From assembly GCF_934372025.1 (NCBI RefSeq), contig NZ_CAKROJ010000007.1, forward strand, positions 1-64,000: a DNA stretch of 64,000 bases. The letters run 5' to 3'. Of the stretch, positions 44,409 through 52,985 are shown piece by piece. Made by a program: the position numbers and the translations under genes. The notes beneath the pieces are model-generated. The model did not search any database, had not been told where the DNA came from, and saw nothing but the letters and a program-made list of their open reading frames with translations. Position 1 is the stretch's first letter, and the number at the start of each line of letters is the position of its first letter. This DNA is from an uncultured Blautia sp. (GTDB lineage Bacteria > Bacillota > Clostridia > Lachnospirales > Lachnospiraceae).

Positions 44409-45917
44409 TTATTTTGTTGCACTCTGAAGAAGTTTTTCCTGTGTAGCTTCTTCCTGGAGATATTCACCCGTCAGTTCTCCCTCACAGAAAGTAACAATTC
44501 TGTCTGAAATACCAATTACTTCCGGAAGCTCTGAGGATACTACAATAATTGCCATCCCCTGTTTCGCAAGATTGTTGATCAACTGATATATTTCTGCTTT
44601 TGCACCTACATCAATTCCTCGAGTAGGTTCATCCAGAAGAAGAATCTTCGGTTCCGTCATCAACCATCTTCCAAGTACAACCTTCTGCTGATTTCCTCCG
44701 GAAAGCGCACTGGCGAGAGTCTTCGTTCCAGGAGCTTTTATTCTGAGAGTTTCCATCTGTCTGTTCCATTCATTTTTCTCTTCTCCGGCTCTCATAAAAA
44801 ATCCAGGACTGAATTTTTTCAGAAGAGGAAGAGACATATTCTCTCCTATGGATCTCTGCAAAACAAGACCCGTTCCCTTTCTGTCTTCAGTTGCAAAGGA
44901 AATGCCCGCTTTAATCGCATCTGCAGGGTTTTTTATAATTACTTCTTTACCATCGATAGAAATCTTTGCTGTAGTGTCTTTGTAATGTACACCTGCCAGA
45001 CATTCGAAAAGCTCAGACCGTCCTGCACCTGCAAGTCCTGCGATTCCAAGAACTTCACCATGTCTTACATACAGAGAGATATTCTTGAGTGATCTGCGGA
45101 AGCTTCCTTCTGGTGGAGTGTATGTGAGGTTTTCTACTTTAAGAGCAATCTCACCTTTTTCAGTAGGATCTTTAGGATACTGCTCACTCATGTCACGTCC
45201 AACCATCATCTTTATGATCTCGTCTTTTGAGGTCTCAGAGGCTTTTACAGTACCTATATACGTTCCATCACGCATTACAGTAAGTCTGTCTGCAATCTGG
45301 AAAATTTCTTCCATTCGATGTGTGATGTAGATAATTCCCTTTCCTTCTGAACGAAGCTTTCGAATAATTGCAAACAGCTTTTCGGCTTCTTTTTCACTAA
45401 TAGCAGAAGTCGGTTCGTCCATGATAATAATTTCAGAATTCAGGGATATTGCCTTTGCTATCTCAACAAGCTGCTGCTCTCCGATTCTTAAATCTTTTAA
45501 TTTTGTTGCCGGATCAACATGTACATCCAACATCTCCAGATATTTACGAGCCTCCGCAGCCATAGTCTTAAAATCAACCGATCCACCCTTTTTCTTCATC
45601 CATCTGCCGAGAAAAATGTTTTCTGCCACGCTCAATTCCGGAACAATCTGGAGTTCCTGATGAATTTTAGAAATTCCAAGTTTTTTGGCTGCAATCGGTC
45701 CCGGGACCGTTACTTTTTCACCTTTCAGATAAATTTCACCTTTTGTAGGCTGAAGGGAGCCACTGAGAATATTCATCAGTGTAGATTTTCCTGCTCCGTT
45801 TTCTCCCATCAGAGCAAGTACTTCACCCGCATAAAGGTCCAGAGAAACTTCTTTTAATGCCTGCACACTTCCGAAAGTTTTGCTTATGGCCTTCATATTC
45901 AGTAATACCTTTTCCAT
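44409..45917 (-). CDS. sugar ABC transporter ATP-binding protein (RbsA-like, two ATPase domains)
   Basis: 502 aa from the ATG at 45917 with AAAGGAGG upstream. Two nucleotide-binding domains: the first with Walker A GENGAGKSTL and signature RIGEQQLVEIA, the second with a degenerate Walker A (GLAGAGRSEL) and a good signature ALSGGNQQKVVLG, as usual in CUT2 sugar importers. It heads the rbsACB-like operon. A -10 box TATAAT lies at 45954-45959, next to a 37-bp hairpin. Confidence 0.92.
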   Translation of the reverse strand: MEKVLLNMKAISKTFGSVQALKEVSLDLYAGEVLALMGENGAGKSTLMNILSGSLQPTKGEIYLKGEKVTVPGPIAAKKLGISKIHQELQIVPELSVAENIFLGRWMKKKGGSVDFKTMAAEARKYLEMLDVHVDPATKLKDLRIGEQQLVEIAKAISLNSEIIIMDEPTSAISEKEAEKLFAIIRKLRSEGKGIIYITHRMEEIFQIADRLTVMRDGTYIGTVKASETSKDEIIKMMVGRDMSEQYPKDPTEKGEIALKVENLTYTPPEGSFRRSLKNISLYVRHGEVLGIAGLAGAGRSELFECLAGVHYKDTTAKISIDGKEVIIKNPADAIKAGISFATEDRKGTGLVLQRSIGENMSLPLLKKFSPGFFMRAGEEKNEWNRQMETLRIKAPGTKTLASALSGGNQQKVVLGRWLMTEPKILLLDEPTRGIDVGAKAEIYQLINNLAKQGMAIIVVSSELPEVIGISDRIVTFCEGELTGEYLQEEATQEKLLQSATK

Positions 45918-45953
45918 AGTTCCTCCTTTTCTTTCCTCATTTATGATGTATCC

Positions 45954-46003
45954 ATTATACACAAAAAATCGCCGATTGTATTTCTAATAATCGGCGATTT
46001 TTT
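45954..46003 (-). promoter_or_regulatory. -10 box joined to a perfect hairpin before the sugar ABC operon
   Basis: TATAAT (45954-45959, minus strand) is preceded by the inverted repeat AATCGCCGATT / AATCGGCGATT (45967-45999) flanked by A- and T-runs, which looks like a two-way terminator. Any -35 box would fall in its loop and none is convincing, which fits an activator-dependent promoter. It could be a terminator of a lost gene, an operator, or both. Confidence 0.5.
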
Positions 46004-46057
46004 TATAGTTTTTTTACTTTTGCATATAAATATTGTGATTATTGCACAATTTTTATT

Positions 46058-46128
46058 CTTTCCTGCTCCTGTACATCCGGAAAGAGTCACCTGTTCGCCT
46101 TCATCAACCTGAAAACTCACATTTGTTC
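46058..46128 (-). pseudogene. remnant of an ABC-type ATPase (Walker A fragment)
   Basis: On the minus strand this reads TNVSFQVDEGEQVTLSGCTG followed by AGK: the beta-strand, GE turn and Walker A of an ABC ATPase, with Cys in place of the usual Pro/Ser in the loop. A stop precedes it and the frame leaves homology right after the Lys. It lies in the 315-bp gap between the sugar importer and the antiporter. A decayed gene piece, not functional. Confidence 0.55.
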
Positions 46129-46261
46129 ACGAATCTTGTCGATCAATGTAATATCTGGGCTGGCTTTTCATTGGAGCGGTTAATTTAATTGTGAAATGAT
46201 TTCCAAATATAGGTTCCCATCTACCGCATGCCTAATCAACATTTCTATCCTGAAGACATAA

Positions 46262-46296
46262 AGAGTACTCCAGGCCTTACCGGCCTGGAGTACTCT
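46262..46296. terminator. terminator overlapping the end of the antiporter gene
   Basis: A 15-bp perfect stem AGAGTACTCCAGGCC / GGCCTGGAGTACTCT with a 5-nt loop, T-run on the minus side. It includes the last codons of the antiporter gene, whose stop is within the hairpin. Confidence 0.85.
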
Positions 46297-47470
46297 TTCG
46301 ACTCAACAATTTTTTATAAGAAAAATCAATGGCAAATGCACCCAATGGCGCAGTGAGCACAATTGCCAGCACAGCAACTGTGAGGACTGTATCGCCGCAC
46401 GCAAATCCCAGCGCAAGCGGGATTCCTCCGATGGCCGCCTGGACGGTCGCCTTTGGTGTATATGCCATCATGACAAACAGTCTCTCATTTCCCTTAAGGC
46501 TCGTGCCAAGGAGGCACACAAAAACACCCAGCATTCGGAAAGCCAATGCTCCTATGATCACAAGCAGTGCCTGAACACCAACTTTTCCAAGATATCCTAT
46601 ATTTACCGTTGCGCCCACCAGCACGAACAAGAATACCTCAGCCGCAACCCAGAGCTTTCCATATTTTACAGAAAGTCTTTTTGCAACAACTTCCCTGTTT
46701 CTCTGCAGACCAATTCCAATAAACATGATAGCGATCAGAGCAGAAAATGTAATCGCCGTTGTCAGTGCATCCTCAAGTACTACAAGCAGGAATGAAATAC
46801 TCAAAATAATAAGCACCTTAGAAGTATCTCTGATGTGCACTTTCCTGAAGAAATAAGCTAGTATAAATCCAATCAACAATCCTATCGCGATTCCCAGAAA
46901 AATAGAAAACGGAATATTCACAAAGCTGATTACAGATGCTCCTTCACCCTGCATCATTCCAACAAAGGTCGAAAACAGAACTATAACATACACATCATCA
47001 ACTGATGCTCCGGCAAGAATCAGCTGCGGGATACCTTCTTTTACTCCATATCCCTCATCCATCAGCTTAACCATTCTCGGAACAACAACAGCCGGTGAAA
47101 CTGCTGCAAGCACAGCACCCATGATAGCCGCTTCCAACAGACTCAATCCCATAAGCTTTGGAGCTATAAGAATCATTCCAAGTAGTTCAAAAGACGCCGG
47201 AACAAAGCACATCAGGACTGCAGGTCTTCCTATCTTTTTCAGGCCAGACAGATCCAGTCCAAGCCCGGCCCTGGTAAGAATGATGATAAGAGCAATTTTT
47301 CGAAGCTCCGATGATATTCCAAGAATACTGCTGTCCAATAGATTTAACACATATGGACCCAGGATGACTCCTGTAACCAACATTCCCAACAAACTTGGGA
47401 GTTTACACTTCTGGCAGATCCAGCCCATGGACATACCAACAATAAGAATTAACGAGATACTCAACAGCAT
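46277..47470 (-). CDS. cation:proton antiporter (CPA family, NhaP/Kef-like)
   Basis: 397 aa from the ATG at 47470 with GGGAGG upstream. About twelve membrane segments; the Na_H_Exchanger domain shows LLGMLVTGVILGPYVL near the start, AGASVDDVYVIVLFSTFVGM (the paired Asp region, about 155-174) and AAIGGIPLALGFACGDTVLT. It would exchange Na+ or K+ for H+ across the cell membrane. No regulatory TrkA domain is attached. Its start overlaps the end of the glycerate kinase gene by 10 bp, so the two are co-translated. Confidence 0.88.
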   Translation of the reverse strand: MLLSISLILIVGMSMGWICQKCKLPSLLGMLVTGVILGPYVLNLLDSSILGISSELRKIALIIILTRAGLGLDLSGLKKIGRPAVLMCFVPASFELLGMILIAPKLMGLSLLEAAIMGAVLAAVSPAVVVPRMVKLMDEGYGVKEGIPQLILAGASVDDVYVIVLFSTFVGMMQGEGASVISFVNIPFSIFLGIAIGLLIGFILAYFFRKVHIRDTSKVLIILSISFLLVVLEDALTTAITFSALIAIMFIGIGLQRNREVVAKRLSVKYGKLWVAAEVFLFVLVGATVNIGYLGKVGVQALLVIIGALAFRMLGVFVCLLGTSLKGNERLFVMMAYTPKATVQAAIGGIPLALGFACGDTVLTVAVLAIVLTAPLGAFAIDFSYKKLLSRKSTPGR

Positions 47471-48612
47471 GAATTTTCCTCCCTGCAACTGCTGATCAGC
47501 CGGAATACCTGCTCCGCAGTATTCTGCATATTTTTCTCAGCGTTTTTATAGTTCATAGCGTCCTCCAGAGACATGGTTCCCGGGATGATAGAAAAGAACG
47601 CATCTATTCCTTCTTTATTGCATAACACCGCATCATCCGTTACACTTCCGGCAAGAGCGATCACTTTGCAGCCATATTTTTTTGCAGCCCTGGCCACACC
47701 AACCGGCACTTTTCCCATAGCACTCTGACCATCAAGCCTTCCCTCTCCGGTCACAACCACATCTGCCGTTTTAAGTTCTTCATCGAGTTTTATGGCATCA
47801 AGCACGATGTCGATTCCTGACTTAAGTTCCACATTTTCCAGACCAAAAAGGAACGCAAAACCAAGGCCTCCAGCTGCTCCGGCACCCGGCACATTGCTGA
47901 ACTTCTTTTCTGCAAAATGCTCTACACAGTCCGCATACTTCCGCATCATTTTATCCATCTGCGCTTTTTCATCTTCCTTCACACCCTTTTGTTTTCCAAA
48001 AACAAATACACTGCCCTGTTCTCCACACAAAGGATTTGTGACATCACACGCTATTTTAAAATCACACTGTTTTAATTCTGCTGGCACTTTATCAGCCTTG
48101 ATTTTTTTAACTCTTGCAAGTGAGCTGAAAACCGGAGGCAGAAGCTTTCCATCTTCATCGAGGAATTCATATCCCAAAGCAGACAACATACCGATTCCAC
48201 CCTCTGTGGTCGCACTTCCGCCAATTCCTATAATAAAGCTGCGACAGCCTTTCTGGACGGCATCAAGAATCATCTCACCAACACCAACGGAAGAAGCCTT
48301 CCACGGATCAAGTTCTCCATCGACAAGTGTAATCCCCGCTGCCTCCGCCATCTCCATGACTGCAGTCTGATCCTTTAATATTCCGTATACTGCACGCACT
48401 TTTTGTCCCATCGGCCCTGTAACATCTACCTGTTCATATCTTCCATCCAGGCCTTCAACTAACGCAGTAACCGTGCCCTCACCACCATCTGCCAGCGGCT
48501 TTACCACAACGTCTGCCTTCGTTGCATCAAGTATTCCTTTTTTACAAGCATTACCAGCCTGCATACTTGTCATACTTCCTTTAAATGAGTCTATCGCAAC
48601 TACAACTTTCAT
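47461..48612 (-). CDS. glxK: glycerate kinase (GarK/GlxK family)
   Basis: 383 aa. Phosphorylates D-glycerate to 2- or 3-phosphoglycerate. It starts MKVVVAIDSFKGSMTSMQAG (family signature) and has ADGGEGTVTALVEG (about 41-54), GIGGSATTEGGIGML (about 123-137), the GAGAAGGLGFAFLFG block (about 248-262) and VVTGEGRLDGQS (about 285-296). Coupled to an antiporter gene after it. A D-2-hydroxyacid dehydrogenase that could supply glycerate lies 6 kb away, but no link is shown. Confidence 0.95.
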   Translation of the reverse strand: MKVVVAIDSFKGSMTSMQAGNACKKGILDATKADVVVKPLADGGEGTVTALVEGLDGRYEQVDVTGPMGQKVRAVYGILKDQTAVMEMAEAAGITLVDGELDPWKASSVGVGEMILDAVQKGCRSFIIGIGGSATTEGGIGMLSALGYEFLDEDGKLLPPVFSSLARVKKIKADKVPAELKQCDFKIACDVTNPLCGEQGSVFVFGKQKGVKEDEKAQMDKMMRKYADCVEHFAEKKFSNVPGAGAAGGLGFAFLFGLENVELKSGIDIVLDAIKLDEELKTADVVVTGEGRLDGQSAMGKVPVGVARAAKKYGCKVIALAGSVTDDAVLCNKEGIDAFFSIIPGTMSLEDAMNYKNAEKNMQNTAEQVFRLISSCREENSCC

Positions 48613-48626
48613 CTATAACCTCCTGA

Positions 48627-48657
48627 GGGACAGTGTTTATGGCTTTTTTACTGTCCC
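48627..48657. repeat. hairpin repeat in the glxK leader (copy 1 of a 22-bp repeat)
   Basis: GGGACAGT (48627-48634) and ACTGTCCC (48649-48656) close a hairpin just upstream of the AGGAGG site of glxK. The 22 bases GTGTTTATGGCTTTTTTACT+GT (48633-48654) recur exactly at 54391-54412, upstream of another minus-strand gene. Confidence 0.65.
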
Positions 48658-48730
48658 CAATATCATTTTTTATATACCCTATAATTTAGCACAATTGTTC
48701 CAACAGATACAATAATTCTATAAAATATCA

Positions 48731-48770
48731 CAAAAATCCCGCCTCACTCGTTAAAAAGTAATGCGGGACT
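48731..48770 (-). terminator. terminator of the GH172 gene
   Basis: TCCCGC and GCGGGA arms (48763-48768, 48737-48742 on the minus strand) with inner ACTT/GAGT pairing, followed by TTTTTG, about 15 bp after the stop codon. Confidence 0.75.
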
Positions 48771-48783
48771 TCTCTTATAATAT

Positions 48784-49887
48784 TTATCTTGGCCATCTCT
48801 TCTCTACTTCTAATAGTTCTTTAAACTTCTGATGAGGCTCACTCTGATACCAGTATGCCACACTCGAGAGATCATCTTGTCGCTCAAACAATCCATTATG
48901 GCTGACCCCTATTTGCTGTACCGTTACTTTCAGATTTTCCTCGAAAAACACAGGATCAGGAATATGCCATCTGTAAAATCCACGCATTGGCGGACAATCA
49001 TCGTTATGATACTGATTCCAAACAAGTGAATCATGCCTGGAATAAAATGGATATCCCAAATATGGGGTAGAATAATTCTGTTCTACAATTCTGCCATTTT
49101 CATTTGATGCGAAACTCCAGGAGCCCCCGAAATAGTCTTCCATTCCTGTTCCGCATATTGTCGGATATTCTTCATCCCCATCAATATAAAATTTAACTTC
49201 ACCTTCGCCCCACCAGTACCTCTGCAAAGCTGAAAGTCCCAGATAAGTACCTACATAATGGCCACTTCCTTTTACATTATCAAGAATAACATAATCTTTT
49301 CCAATTTCAGTGATTGCCTGCCTTCTCCACTGAGCATGAAAATAAGAAGTGTCTTCTGGAAGCGAATCATACAGGCAGTAATCAATTTGATAAAAAAAAG
49401 CCGGTATTGGATTTTTATGCTGATTCTCTATAACAATACGAGCATGTTTATGAAAGGGCATTGCAAAATAAGAATTAAGTCCTCGTGATGGAACAACAGT
49501 TATAACAGCAGAATTCACAATACATTCCTGTCCAAATCCACAACAGAAGAAATCACCCAGTGGTACTTCTACCGAAGGATTCTCTTCTCCATCCCAGTAC
49601 ATTCGCATAATCAGATCTCTCAGTACAAAACAATCGCCTTCCGAAGTCTTACTGTCAACAGTAATCCATATATGCTGGATCACACCAGATCCCTCAATGT
49701 CTGCCAAAATTTCTTCCTGTCCCGGTTGAATATTCTTCAAACACGGGCTTCCCTTACGTGAAGGTCCAAGCGGACTGGCTGCCATCCCGCCTTTTCCTTT
49801 TTCTCCTGTCCTGTTTTCAGCATTAATCGCCCTACTTTTTCCATGTGTCAGATAAGGCATCTTTGATATATCTCCCGGAAATATCAT
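48784..49887 (-). CDS. DUF2961 / glycoside hydrolase family 172 enzyme
   Basis: 367 aa from the ATG at 49887 with AGGAGG 7 nt upstream. It has the DUF2961 pattern: ISKMPYLTHGKSRAINAENR (start), GSGVIQHIWITVDS (about 62-75), VPLGDFFCCGFG (about 105-116), YFAMPFHKHARIVIENQ and GTGMEDYFGGSWSF (about 258-271). Characterised GH172 enzymes act on fructofuranosides, arabinofuranosides or difructose anhydrides, usually as trimers or hexamers. No signal peptide, so it acts inside the cell. Stand-alone gene; the sugar is not known. Confidence 0.9.
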   Translation of the reverse strand: MIFPGDISKMPYLTHGKSRAINAENRTGEKGKGGMAASPLGPSRKGSPCLKNIQPGQEEILADIEGSGVIQHIWITVDSKTSEGDCFVLRDLIMRMYWDGEENPSVEVPLGDFFCCGFGQECIVNSAVITVVPSRGLNSYFAMPFHKHARIVIENQHKNPIPAFFYQIDYCLYDSLPEDTSYFHAQWRRQAITEIGKDYVILDNVKGSGHYVGTYLGLSALQRYWWGEGEVKFYIDGDEEYPTICGTGMEDYFGGSWSFASNENGRIVEQNYSTPYLGYPFYSRHDSLVWNQYHNDDCPPMRGFYRWHIPDPVFFEENLKVTVQQIGVSHNGLFERQDDLSSVAYWYQSEPHQKFKELLEVEKRWPR

Positions 49888-50042
49888 TTCATATCCTCCT
49901 AATATAATCAAGTGTTTTTTATTGAGAATTTTTTTGCTTCACTCGCAACTGTCGCATTTCCAGTATATTCCATTTCTGCTGCAATTTCTACAGCTCTCCC
50001 TTGCTGTATCTTTATTGAGCCATTATAATAATACAATATAGA

Positions 50043-50366
50043 TTAGACTAGTCTCAAAAGCAACATATTACATGCTGTTCCCAACAGAATAGACAGCAGC
50101 GTATTATGTTTCCATTTGTACGTTGCAACAACAACTGCAGCCGCTACAAGCTCTGCTATCCCTTTTGCCTGAAAATCAACAACAGCATCCTTCAGGCAAT
50201 ATACAATCAATACCGCCATGATCGCAGAAGGAAGAATTTTTCCAAGGTATATCAACTTGGGCGGCATCGTTTTATCGTTTCGGAACATAATAAAAGGAAT
50301 CGCACGAAGCCCAAATGTGATGAGCGCAGATACCACTATCATCAAAAAAATTGCAGACTTATTCAT
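50043..50366 (-). CDS. azlD: AzlD-family branched-chain amino acid exporter subunit
   Basis: 107 aa, four membrane segments, starting MNKSAIFLMIVVSALITFGL with the RAIPF motif near residue 23 and a conserved GKILPSAIMAVLIVY. Small partner of AzlC; together they export branched-chain amino acids or analogues such as azaleucine. The start overlaps the azlC end by 8 bp. Confidence 0.92.
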   Translation of the reverse strand: MNKSAIFLMIVVSALITFGLRAIPFIMFRNDKTMPPKLIYLGKILPSAIMAVLIVYCLKDAVVDFQAKGIAELVAAAVVVATYKWKHNTLLSILLGTACNMLLLRLV

Positions 50367-51051
50367 TACGCGCGCCCTCCTTTTGCTTAAATACCAGAAG
50401 TATGCCTGATACGATCAGTAATGCCGGCAGCATAAAATTCTGTGCCCCGACAATGAGCAGACAAATGAATGCAACAGACACTCCCAGAATTGCCGGCACA
50501 TGATTTTTATTCTTTTCCCACTGATCGACAAAAATAATGAGAAACAGTGCTGTCATGCAGAAATCAATCCCTTCCATGTCGAATGGGATAATCTGTCCGA
50601 GCACTCCACCTGCCACTGAACCAATCATCCAATAGCATCTGGAAAAGAACGCCACCCAAAACATGGTATCTTCTTTTTCCGCTCCTTCGGATTCCAGCGT
50701 CAGATTGATGGCATACGTTTCATCTGTCATCGTGTGGATCATATATGGCATGCGCTTTCCCATCTTTTTGAATTCGTCTACAAAAGAAAAGCTGTAAAAA
50801 GTCTGGCGGCTATTCATCAGAAATGCCGTCAGCGCAACCGTAAGTATAGATGCTCCTGAACTTAAAAAAGTAATTAATACGAATTGAAATGCTCCCGTAT
50901 ATACAGTCAGACTGACAGCAAGCGAATAATACCAATGAAATCCCGCTTCCTCCATCATGATTCCATAAGCCATACTGACAAAAAGATAACTACACATAAT
51001 CGGGATTGACTTTATAAATGCATTTTTTATGATTTTCTTCTTGTTTTTCAT
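50359..51051 (-). CDS. azlC: AzlC-family branched-chain amino acid permease
   Basis: 230 aa with five to six membrane segments. Family motifs are PIMCSYLFVSMAYGIMMEEA (about 17-36), YTGAFQFVLITFLSSGAS (about 52-69) and LMNSRQTFYSFSF (about 78-90). It works with AzlD, encoded next. The 80 bp upstream separate it from a divergent hydrolase gene. Confidence 0.93.
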   Translation of the reverse strand: MKNKKKIIKNAFIKSIPIMCSYLFVSMAYGIMMEEAGFHWYYSLAVSLTVYTGAFQFVLITFLSSGASILTVALTAFLMNSRQTFYSFSFVDEFKKMGKRMPYMIHTMTDETYAINLTLESEGAEKEDTMFWVAFFSRCYWMIGSVAGGVLGQIIPFDMEGIDFCMTALFLIIFVDQWEKNKNHVPAILGVSVAFICLLIVGAQNFMLPALLIVSGILLVFKQKEGARNE

Positions 51052-51132
51052 GTCTATTATAATAATTCGTATTATCCTACCATGTCAATATGTTTATTAT
51101 GTCATTGATACACCTGAAGGAGGTAAAATACA

Positions 51133-51948
51133 ATGAGCAAACCAAAGATCACCACACTTATGGAGGACACTTTATACGGCAGTGGCCTTGAAGCCGAGCA
51201 TGGCCTGTCCCTCTATATCGAAACCGAAAAACACAAAATTCTGGCTGATACTGGTCAGAGCGCAAAAACATGGACAAATGCCAGCGCAAAAAAAATCGAT
51301 ATCACAAAAGTGGATACCGTTTTCTTAAGTCATGGGCACTATGATCACTCCGGTGGATTACTGACATTTGCATCAGCAAATCCATCAGCTGATATTTACA
51401 TGCATGAAAATGCAGGCGGCGAATATTTCTCTTTCAAAGAAGGCGGCGAAAAATACATAGGGATTGATAAATCCATCCTAACGCTGCCCAACCTGCATCA
51501 GATTAATAACAATACAATTATCGATGAAGAACTCTCCATCTTTACCAATGTTTTCCCAAAGCGAAACTGGCCTAAAGGAAACAAACGATTACACGAGCTG
51601 AAAAATGGCGAATATGTCCAGGATACCTTTTCCCACGAGATGTATCTGGTAATCAAATATGAGCAGAATAAATACATCCTGATCTCTGGCTGCGCCCACA
51701 ACGGCATCCTCAATATCCTGGATTCCTTCCGCGAAATATACGGAACAGACCCTTCCATCGTTGTCAGCGGATTTCATATGATCCAGCCAGAATACACCGA
51801 AGACGACCTCCAGGAAATAAGAGAAACCGCAGTAGAACTTTCAAAAATGGATGCAGTATTTTACAGCGGACACTGTACCGGTGAAATTCCCTATCGACTT
51901 TTGAAAGAAATTATGGGAGAAAAGCTCAAGGCGATCCGCGATTTATAA
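51133..51948 (+). CDS. MBL-fold metallohydrolase
   Basis: 271 aa with the metallo-beta-lactamase metal motif LSHGHYDHSGGL (HxHxDH-like, about residues 65-76), later SGCAHNGILNILDS (about 194-207) and SGHCTGEIPYRLL near the end. This set matches the 7,8-dihydropterin-6-methyl-phosphate-synthase-like branch of archaeal and clostridial MBL proteins, whose role in bacteria is unclear. Single gene with AAGGAGG upstream and a terminator overlapping its stop codon. Confidence 0.9.
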   Translation: MSKPKITTLMEDTLYGSGLEAEHGLSLYIETEKHKILADTGQSAKTWTNASAKKIDITKVDTVFLSHGHYDHSGGLLTFASANPSADIYMHENAGGEYFSFKEGGEKYIGIDKSILTLPNLHQINNNTIIDEELSIFTNVFPKRNWPKGNKRLHELKNGEYVQDTFSHEMYLVIKYEQNKYILISGCAHNGILNILDSFREIYGTDPSIVVSGFHMIQPEYTEDDLQEIRETAVELSKMDAVFYSGHCTGEIPYRLLKEIMGEKLKAIRDL

Positions 51949-51966
51949 GCGGGTCGCCTTGTTTAA
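51927..51966. terminator. terminator overlapping the MBL gene stop
   Basis: AAGGCGATCCGC (51928-51939) and GCGGGTCGCCTT (51949-51960) form a strong stem with one G-T step. The stop codon is in the loop. TTTAATCCTTTTTT follows; A-rich DNA on the other side allows use by the convergent flavodoxin-like gene. Confidence 0.8.
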
Positions 51967-51976
51967 TCCTTTTTTC

Positions 51977-52597
51977 TCAACGAATAAAATGTGTAGCAAT
52001 TTTTTCTTCTTCCTGCGGCAACCCAAACTCTTTCTTGCCAAGCTCAATACTCTTCATCAGGAACGTCATATTACGGGCAAGGGTTCTCATTGTCTGTTTT
52101 CCTTCTTCGTCCATCTCCGCTTCCCCTTGTTGACGACCATGTATACTGTTCCAATACTGACTGGAAGCAATTGGCATATTGCTGATTGTAAAGTACTTAT
52201 TTAACTCATCAAAAGTCGCCGAACATCCTCCACGTCTTGCACATACGACACTTGCTCCAACCTTCATGCGCTTGTCAAAATGTGTGCTGTAAAACAGACG
52301 ATCAAGGCAGGCAATCAGGGTTGCATTAGCTGATGCATAATATACCGGGCTGGCAACAACTAATCCATCTGCTTTTTCGAATTCTGGTGCAAGTTCATTC
52401 ACCACATCATCAAAAGCACACTTGCCTGTTTCATAACAACGGCCACAAGCTATACATCCTCTGATGTCTTTGTTTCCAATCTGAACTGTTTTTACTTCGA
52501 CTCCGTTTTCCTGAAATACATTCTCCATTTCTCTGACTGCAATGGATGTATTCCCATTTACTCGTGGACTACCATTTATAATCAATACTTTAGCCAT
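51977..52597 (-). CDS. NADPH-dependent FMN reductase / flavodoxin-family protein
   Basis: 206 aa. FMN-binding flavodoxin fold: VLIINGSPRVNGNTSIAVRE (phosphate loop, about 4-23), then the family's cysteine pattern CIACGRCYETGKC (about 48-60) and VVASPVYYASANATLIACLD. The C-x2-C-x5-C pattern marks the IsfD/iron-sulfur-flavoprotein-like NAD(P)H oxidoreductases of anaerobes. Electron partner unknown. Last intact gene of a run of small redox and repair genes. Confidence 0.9.
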   Translation of the reverse strand: MAKVLIINGSPRVNGNTSIAVREMENVFQENGVEVKTVQIGNKDIRGCIACGRCYETGKCAFDDVVNELAPEFEKADGLVVASPVYYASANATLIACLDRLFYSTHFDKRMKVGASVVCARRGGCSATFDELNKYFTISNMPIASSQYWNSIHGRQQGEAEMDEEGKQTMRTLARNMTFLMKSIELGKKEFGLPQEEEKIATHFIR

Positions 52598-52665
52598 AAT
52601 AATTCCCCTTCATTTATTTATTTTTTCTAAAACCGTATTAACTCTGACTACTGTAATTCCAAATC

Positions 52666-52953
52666 TCATATCCTTGCCGTCTTGCCGAAGCATACACCGG
52701 CTGCATATTCTTCTGCGGATCCATCCGTTGCCGTTACATGATATTCTTTCTCAAGGAAATACTTTGTATCACGACCAGAACCACAGCCGAAGTCAAGAAT
52801 CGATGCGTTTTCATCTAACAATCGGAGAAATCTGCCCTGAGCCAGATGCATGTCCACGTTCTGCGTGCTTTCTATGAAGTTTTTTGCATTGAGGTTGTAG
52901 TAATCGATTGTGGAATGCATTCCGATATCTCCTTGCATTGTGGCTCTTTCCAT
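52666..52953 (-). pseudogene. truncated class I SAM methyltransferase
   Basis: Only the first 85 residues match a methyltransferase: STIDYYNLNAKNFIESTQNV, then motif I ILDFGCGSGRDTKYFLEKEY and TATDGS. After SAEE the sequence loses homology and stops at ARI; the remaining half of the domain is missing. A full relative is usually about 200-240 aa. It follows the damaged deformylase gene. Probably not functional. Confidence 0.8.
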
Positions 52954-52985
52954 TTGATTTTTGGAATCATAATCTTCTCTACATC

